Positions 5,299 through 9,618 of a DNA stretch of 9,618 nt are shown piece by piece. Source of the DNA: an uncultured Dialister sp. (GTDB lineage: Bacteria; Bacillota; Negativicutes; Veillonellales; Dialisteraceae). A program made the position numbers and the translations under genes. Location of the stretch: the NCBI GenBank assembly GCA_900545785.1, contig URAA01000051.1:1-9618 (forward strand), in the 5' to 3' direction. The notes under the pieces were generated by a model. The model saw only the letters and a program-made list of their open reading frames with translations. It was not told the origin of the DNA and did no database searches. Positions within the stretch are counted from its first letter, which is position 1. Each line of letters starts with the position of its first letter.

Positions 5299-8200
5299 TT
5301 ATTCTTTTCTTTCTTGAAGTTCCAGATCGAATGATTTTTGCATACGGACATAACTTTGCCGTCTGGCTATAGCATCTTTTTCTGTCTTGGTAAAGAGTTC
5401 TTCTGCTTTTTCGGGGAAAAGAGTCTGAAGACTTGAGAATCGAACTTCTCCCATGAGGAAGTCACGGAAGTTTCCTTTCGGTTCGGGGCTGTCCAGATGG
5501 AAAGGATTCTTGCCCTGTTCAAGGAGAGCCGGATTATATCTCCATGTTGACCAGTAACCGCATTCAACGGCTCTTTTTTCTTCTTCCATAGACTTGCCCA
5601 TGCCTGCTTTGAGACCGTGATTGATACAGGGGGAATAAGCAATGATGAGGGACGGTCCGGGATAGGCTTCCGCTTCGGCTATGACTTTCAAGGCGTGATT
5701 GATATTGGCGCCCATTGCAATTTGTGCCACATAAATATATCCGTAAGATATGGCCATCATGCCGAGGTCTTTTTTCCGTGTCTTTTTACCGGAAGCGGCA
5801 AATTTGGCAATGGCGGCGGCCGGTGTGGATTTGGAAGATTGTCCGCCCGTATTTGAATATACTTCCGTATCAAGAACAAGGATATTGACATCTTCTCCGG
5901 AAGCGAGAACCTGATCCAGTCCGCCGAATCCTATATCATAGGCCCAGCCGTCACCGCCGAAAATCCATTGGCTCTTTTTAATGAAGTGATCTTTCCATTT
6001 CAATATATCTTTATATTCCGGATGGAGATCGATTTCGGAAGCAAGCTGTTTTTCCAATTTTTCCGCTCTTTCTCGCGTCCCTTCTCCGGTATCTTTCTGA
6101 TCCAGCCAGTCTTGAATGGCCGATTTTGTTTCACCTTCTGCAGCAGGTAAAAGCTCTTGCAGGCGTCCTGCCAATCTGCGGCGGAGTTTTGTTTCTCCCA
6201 GATGCATACCCAAACCGTATTCCGCATTATCTTCAAAGAGAGAGTTGCCCCATGCCGGCCCGTGTCCGTCGGCATTGGTCGTATAAGGCATGGAAGGCGC
6301 ACTGGCACCGTAAATGGAAGAGCAGCCTGTCGCATTGGCAATTAGCATACGGTCTCCGAATAACTGGGTAACCAAGTGGATATAAGGTGTTTCGCCGCAG
6401 CCGGCACAAGCGCCGGAGAATTCGAAGTAAGTCGGTTCAAACATGGCACCGCGGATCGTATCTTTTTTCAAAGGATTCTTTTTCCGAGGTACGGACATGG
6501 CATAGTCCCAAAGTTTTTGTTTTTCAAGTTGTGTTTCTATGGGCTTCATGACAAGTGCTTTACCCTTGGCAGGACAGACATCGGCACAAATACCGCAGCC
6601 GTAGCAGTCTTCTTGGGAGATGACGATACGGAATTTAAGGCCTTTGACGGGGCTTCTGAATTCTTTTACGATAAATCCTTCCGGTGCATTTTCCAGATCT
6701 TTATCATCGACCAGAACGGGACGAATGGTGGCATGGGGACAGGATGCGGCGCATTGGTTGCACTGGATGCAGTTTTCCGGAATCCATTCGGGAACATTGA
6801 TGGCTGATTTGGTGCGCTCATACTTGGATGTCCCGGTGCAGAAAGTTCCGTCTTCCATTCCTTTGAAGGCGGAGACGGGCAAGTCGTCACCTTCCTGCCT
6901 GTTCATGACATCGCAGACATTTTTAATGAAATCGGGACGGCTGACCGTAGCAATGAAACCGCCGGTGGTGGCATGAGCCCATTCTTCCGGAACGGGAATT
7001 TCTATGGCTCCGCTGATTCCCGCATCAACGGCGGCATTATTCATGTCAACAACATTCTGTCCTTTTCTGCCGTAAGAATCTTCATTAGCTTCTTTCAAAT
7101 ATTTCACCGCATCCGCTTCGGGAATAATTCCCGTCAAATGGAAGAAAGCTGCCTGCATGATCATATTGATACGGCCGCGTAAGCCGATTTTGTTTGCGAT
7201 TTCAAAAGCATCGATGATATAGAATTTTGCATGAAGAGCAGCCAGTTTTCTTTTTAAAGCAGCCGGCAGCGCTTTGTCCAGATCTTCCGGACGCCAGTTG
7301 CAGTTTAATAAGAAAATACCGCCCTTTTTGAATCCCCGGAGCAGATCATATTTGTATACGTAAGAAGGCCTGTGGCAAGCAATATAGTCCGCTCTGCGAA
7401 TCAGATAAGGTTTCCGAATGGGATTGGGGCCGAAACGGAGATGAGAAAGGGTGACACCGCCGGATTTTTTTGAATCGTATGCAAAATAACCTTGGGCATA
7501 TAAATCAGTGTGATCGCCTATGATTTTAATGGCGCTCTTATTAGCACCTACCGTGCCGTCAGAACCGAATCCCCAGAATTTACAGGAAACGAGCTTGCTG
7601 TCTGCCGAAGAAACCGGAACGGGAGCAAGGGACAGGTGAGTCACATCGTCATTGATGGAGAGGGTGAAATTATGTTTAGGCCGATCTGCTTTCAAATGTT
7701 CATAAACAGCCATGATATCTTCCGGTGTTACGTCTTTGGAGCCGAGACCATAGCGGCCGCCGCAAACAAGGATATCTCTTGAGGAAGAAGCGACAGCGCT
7801 TTGAACATCCAAGAAAAGAGGTTCGCCGATGGCTCCGGGTTCACGGGTGCGATCGAGGACGGCAATTTTTTTCACGCTGTCCGGAAGGGTGTCAATGAAG
7901 TGTTTGACAGAGAAAGGACGGTAGAGGTGAACATTCACAAGACCGACCTTTTCTCCTTTTGCATTTAAAACATCGGACACATCTTTGCAAATATCCGTAA
8001 CGGAACCGATGGCAATAATGATTCTTTCTGCATCGGACGCGCCGTAATAATCGAAAAGATGATAACTTCTTCCCGTAATGGCGTTGATCTTGTCCATATA
8101 CTCCTGAACCATATCGGGAAGCGCATCATAGAACGGATTGGCTGCTTCACAATGCTGGAAATATACATCCGGATTTTCGGCTGTACCGCGGATGACGGGG

Positions 8201-8832
8201 TGATTCGGATGAAGAGCACGAGAACGGAACAGATCTAATGCTTCTTTATCGATCAAAGGTTCAAGCTCGTCATATTCCATCACTTCTACTTTTTGAATTT
8301 CATGACTGGTTCGGAACCCGTCGAAGAAATTGATAAAAGGCACACGGCCTTTAATGGCTGCCAAGTGAGCAATTCCGGAAAGATCCATGATTTCCTGCAC
8401 ATTGGCTTCGGCCAGCATGGCACAGCCTGTGGCACGGGCCGCCATGACGTCCTGATGGTCACCGAAAATGGATAAAGCATGGTTGGCCAGTGAACGGGCT
8501 GCGATATGGAAAACGCCGGGAAGCAATTCGCCTGCCACTTTGTACATATTGGGAAGCATGAGAAGCATTCCTTGTGATGACGTATAAGTGGAAGTAAGAG
8601 CTCCGCTTTGCAGCGAACCGTGGAAAGCGCCTGCCGCGCCTCCTTCGGATTGCATTTCGACGACATGTACGGTGTCTCCGAAAATGTTTTTCTTTCCTTG
8701 AGCTGCCCATTCATCAACAGATTCTGCCATCGGTGAAGACGGCGTGATCGGATAAATAGCGGCAACTTCCGTAAATGCATAAGAAATATAGGCCGCGGCG
8801 GTATCTCCGTCCATGGTTTTTACTTTTCTCAT
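5299..8832 (-). CDS. nifJ: Pyruvate:ferredoxin (flavodoxin) oxidoreductase
   Basis: This single-chain, 1177-residue cytoplasmic enzyme oxidatively decarboxylates pyruvate with CoA to acetyl-CoA and CO2 and reduces ferredoxin, the central pyruvate reaction of anaerobes. Numbered from the proposed start, the N-terminal domain has YPITPSS (27-33), QSEGGA with the TPP-activating E63, and R113 in HIAARSL. The middle carries a two-cluster ferredoxin domain with CIQCNQCAASCP (C688, C691, C694, C698) and CYGCGICADVCP (C743, C746, C749, C753). The C-terminal part holds the proximal [4Fe-4S] ligands C808 and C811 in CAGCGE, C837 in ATGCSS and C1069 in YSPCINHG, plus the TPP/Mg motif GDGWAYD (960-966). 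All expected motifs are present and the length is typical, so the gene looks intact. The frame opens earlier at 8859, but AAAAGGGAG (8849-8841) lies eight bases before the ATG at 8832. It is convergent with the orphan gene and divergent from a LysR regulator. Confidence 0.97.
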   Translation of the reverse strand: MRKVKTMDGDTAAAYISYAFTEVAAIYPITPSSPMAESVDEWAAQGKKNIFGDTVHVVEMQSEGGAAGAFHGSLQSGALTSTYTSSQGMLLMLPNMYKVAGELLPGVFHIAARSLANHALSIFGDHQDVMAARATGCAMLAEANVQEIMDLSGIAHLAAIKGRVPFINFFDGFRTSHEIQKVEVMEYDELEPLIDKEALDLFRSRALHPNHPVIRGTAENPDVYFQHCEAANPFYDALPDMVQEYMDKINAITGRSYHLFDYYGASDAERIIIAIGSVTDICKDVSDVLNAKGEKVGLVNVHLYRPFSVKHFIDTLPDSVKKIAVLDRTREPGAIGEPLFLDVQSAVASSSRDILVCGGRYGLGSKDVTPEDIMAVYEHLKADRPKHNFTLSINDDVTHLSLAPVPVSSADSKLVSCKFWGFGSDGTVGANKSAIKIIGDHTDLYAQGYFAYDSKKSGGVTLSHLRFGPNPIRKPYLIRRADYIACHRPSYVYKYDLLRGFKKGGIFLLNCNWRPEDLDKALPAALKRKLAALHAKFYIIDAFEIANKIGLRGRINMIMQAAFFHLTGIIPEADAVKYLKEANEDSYGRKGQNVVDMNNAAVDAGISGAIEIPVPEEWAHATTGGFIATVSRPDFIKNVCDVMNRQEGDDLPVSAFKGMEDGTFCTGTSKYERTKSAINVPEWIPENCIQCNQCAASCPHATIRPVLVDDKDLENAPEGFIVKEFRSPVKGLKFRIVISQEDCYGCGICADVCPAKGKALVMKPIETQLEKQKLWDYAMSVPRKKNPLKKDTIRGAMFEPTYFEFSGACAGCGETPYIHLVTQLFGDRMLIANATGCSSIYGASAPSMPYTTNADGHGPAWGNSLFEDNAEYGLGMHLGETKLRRRLAGRLQELLPAAEGETKSAIQDWLDQKDTGEGTRERAEKLEKQLASEIDLHPEYKDILKWKDHFIKKSQWIFGGDGWAYDIGFGGLDQVLASGEDVNILVLDTEVYSNTGGQSSKSTPAAAIAKFAASGKKTRKKDLGMMAISYGYIYVAQIAMGANINHALKVIAEAEAYPGPSLIIAYSPCINHGLKAGMGKSMEEEKRAVECGYWSTWRYNPALLEQGKNPFHLDSPEPKGNFRDFLMGEVRFSSLQTLFPEKAEELFTKTEKDAIARRQSYVRMQKSFDLELQERKE

Positions 8833-8840
8833 ATTACACA

Positions 8841-8849
8841 CTCCCTTTT
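8841..8849 (-). promoter_or_regulatory. Ribosome binding site that fixes the nifJ start
   Basis: AAAAGGGAG on the - strand (8849-8841) lies eight bases before ATG 8832, which begins MRKVKTMDGDTAAAY, the usual N-terminus of this family. The in-frame ATG at 8859 would add nine residues (MVKEKGVCN), place this site inside the coding region, and has no purine-rich site before it. Confidence 0.75.
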
Positions 8850-8872
8850 CTTTGACCATATCTACATTTTAT

Positions 8873-8884
8873 TTCTTGCAAGAA
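8873..8884. promoter_or_regulatory. Perfect 12-bp palindrome in the nifJ leader
   Basis: TTCTTGCAAGAA reads identically on both strands. It lies 41-52 bases before the nifJ start codon and just below the proposed nifJ -10 element (8898-8893), overlapping the expected transcription start. That is a typical place for a repressor or road-block operator. The regulator is unknown; the divergent LysR protein is one candidate. It does not resemble the usual Rex box. Confidence 0.4.
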
Positions 8885-8892
8885 GCAAAAAA

Positions 8893-8923
8893 ATTATGTA
8901 CAATTGTTATGAGAAAATGTCAT
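8893..8923 (-). promoter_or_regulatory. Possible nifJ promoter
   Basis: On the - strand, ATGACA (8923-8918, five of six matches to the -35 consensus) is followed after 19 bases by CATAAT (8898-8893, five of six to the -10 consensus). The spacer is long, which would suit an activator-dependent promoter. Transcription would begin near 8886, leaving a leader of about 54 bases. Confidence 0.4.
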
Positions 8924-8949
8924 AGAAGATGGTATTTAAATTATAACGT

Positions 8950-8965
8950 AATTTGAATTAAATTC
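8950..8965. promoter_or_regulatory. AT-rich inverted repeat, candidate LysR-type operator
   Basis: AATTT (8950-8954) and AAATT (8960-8964) flank GAATT; a second overlapping dyad, GAATT-A-AATTC, spans 8955-8965. The centre lies about 70 bases upstream of the proposed nifJ transcription start, close to where LysR-type proteins usually bind a target promoter. The AT-rich background makes chance dyads common, so this is tentative. Confidence 0.3.
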
Positions 8966-8972
8966 TCCATAT

Positions 8973-9002
8973 TTGAGGGAATAAGTTCACTTTTATTATA
9001 GT
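8973..9002 (+). promoter_or_regulatory. Possible promoter of the LysR-type regulator gene
   Basis: TTGAGG (8973-8978) and TATAGT (8997-9002, five of six matches to the -10 consensus) are 18 bases apart. Transcription would start near 9009, about 87 bases before the start codon at 9096. It is divergent from the nifJ promoter, with about 50 bases between the two -35 elements, so a single regulator could affect both. Confidence 0.4.
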
Positions 9003-9095
9003 TTAATCTGTATTTTTCGACAAGGTGAAGGAAGCAGGGGAGTATTTCCGCATATTTTAATTGATAATAAGAAGAACAGGAGGAAAAGGTTTCAT

Positions 9096-9618
9096 ATGGA
9101 CTATCGTCATCTTAAATATTTTATGGAAGTAGCAGAGCAAAAAAGTTTCAGCAAAGCCGCAAGGAATCTGCATATTTCTCAATCGGCCATCAGCCGTATG
9201 ATCAAAGCGCTGGAAGAAGAAATGGGAGTGACTCTGTTTATTCGCAACGCTAAAACGGTGGAAATTACTGCGCCGGGAACTATTTTTTTGAATTATGCAA
9301 AAAGATGTCTTTTTGTATTCGAACATTTAAAGTCGGATTTTGAAAATGAATTCAATTTGAAACAAGACACGATTCAAATCGGTTTGCCGCCGATTACGGA
9401 TGCTCATGTTTTTGCCAAACTGCTTGGGGAATTTAAACGGACCTATCCTCAGATCGCCATCAAATTGTATGAATACGGTTCCAAAGTCATAGAATCTTCC
9501 GTTCAGGAAGGAGTCATTGATGTAGGGATCATTTGCACCATTCCGAATAAAGATTTTGAATCGTTTTTCCTTTCCGATGACGAAATGTGCGTCGTTATGC
9601 CCAGAGGGTATCCGAGAT
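9096..9618 (+). CDS. LysR-family transcriptional regulator (3' end beyond window)
   Basis: The first 174 residues of an expected protein of about 290-300 are present; the frame is open to the window edge. Residues 1-60 form a typical LysR winged helix-turn-helix: MDYRHLKYFMEVAEQKSFSK, then AARNLHISQSAISRMIKALE (21-40), and GVTLFIR (44-50) in the wing. A linker helix (about 62-90) leads into a periplasmic-binding-protein-like effector domain that begins near IQIGLPP (93-99) and continues through IDVGII (141-146). The GLPP opening of the effector domain recalls the CidR/YwbI branch, but the ligand cannot be told. The start has AGGAGG at 9078-9083, twelve bases away, and AAAAGG nearer the ATG. 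LysR genes often sit divergent to the gene they control, so regulation of nifJ in response to a carbon or redox metabolite is a reasonable inference. Confidence 0.93.
   Translation, partial: MDYRHLKYFMEVAEQKSFSKAARNLHISQSAISRMIKALEEEMGVTLFIRNAKTVEITAPGTIFLNYAKRCLFVFEHLKSDFENEFNLKQDTIQIGLPPITDAHVFAKLLGEFKRTYPQIAIKLYEYGSKVIESSVQEGVIDVGIICTIPNKDFESFFLSDDEMCVVMPRGYPR

Noticed and set aside
6376..6807. 143-codon + strand open frame opposite the oxidoreductase gene
   Set aside because: It is antisense to the conserved iron-sulfur domain of nifJ, lacks a ribosome binding site and encodes no recognisable protein. Other antisense frames at 5617-5856, 7510-7782 and 8286-8780 were dismissed for the same reason.
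8833..8859. Upstream in-frame ATG adding nine residues to the oxidoreductase
   Set aside because: The strong ribosome binding site at 8849-8841 would be within the coding region, and the family normally begins near MRKVKTMDGDTAAAY.
1..9618. CRISPR arrays, tRNA or rRNA genes, insertion sequences, phage or defence genes
   Set aside because: No direct-repeat series, cloverleaf, transposase, integrase or recognised defence domain was seen on either strand; the window is metabolic and housekeeping.

Overview
The window reads as chromosomal housekeeping DNA from a strictly anaerobic, low-to-medium GC Bacillota. The evidence is a single-chain clostridial-type pyruvate:ferredoxin oxidoreductase, strong AGGAGG-like ribosome binding sites, a sodium-coupled AGCS amino-acid symporter and an OGG1-type (not MutM-type) glycosylase. 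A Negativicutes genus such as Dialister or a relative would fit, but I cannot fix the taxon from sequence alone. There is no sign of phage, transposon, CRISPR array, tRNA or rRNA, and no gene-free stretch exceeds 300 bases; the longest is the 263-base divergent region 8833-9095.

Layout. Positions 1-22 hold the terminator of an upstream gene. A small coiled-coil protein of unknown function (175-579, +) converges on an 8-oxoguanine DNA glycosylase (702-1514, -), with a bidirectional terminator between them. The glycosylase diverges from a fold-type-I aminotransferase (1685-2935, +), and each has a recognisable promoter. After a leader-like hairpin comes an AGCS-family alanine/glycine:cation symporter (3027-4556, +) with its own GAAA-loop terminator. 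An orphan acidic 153-residue protein (4774-5235, +) has its own promoter and shares a very strong bidirectional terminator with the convergent pyruvate:ferredoxin oxidoreductase (5299-8832, -). A LysR-type regulator (9096 onward, +, cut by the window edge) is divergent from the oxidoreductase.

How the genes may work together. The symporter could import alanine or glycine, the aminotransferase could convert an amino acid to its 2-oxo acid (pyruvate if the substrate is alanine), and the oxidoreductase would turn pyruvate into acetyl-CoA, CO2 and reduced ferredoxin. This chain is inference from family membership and adjacency. The LysR gene is a natural candidate to control the divergent oxidoreductase; two inverted repeats in the shared region could be its operators.

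Most of the window is ordinary. The parts most worth following are the attenuator-like hairpin pair between aminotransferase and symporter, the palindromes upstream of the oxidoreductase, and the two unassigned small proteins. I see no convincing undescribed multi-gene system.
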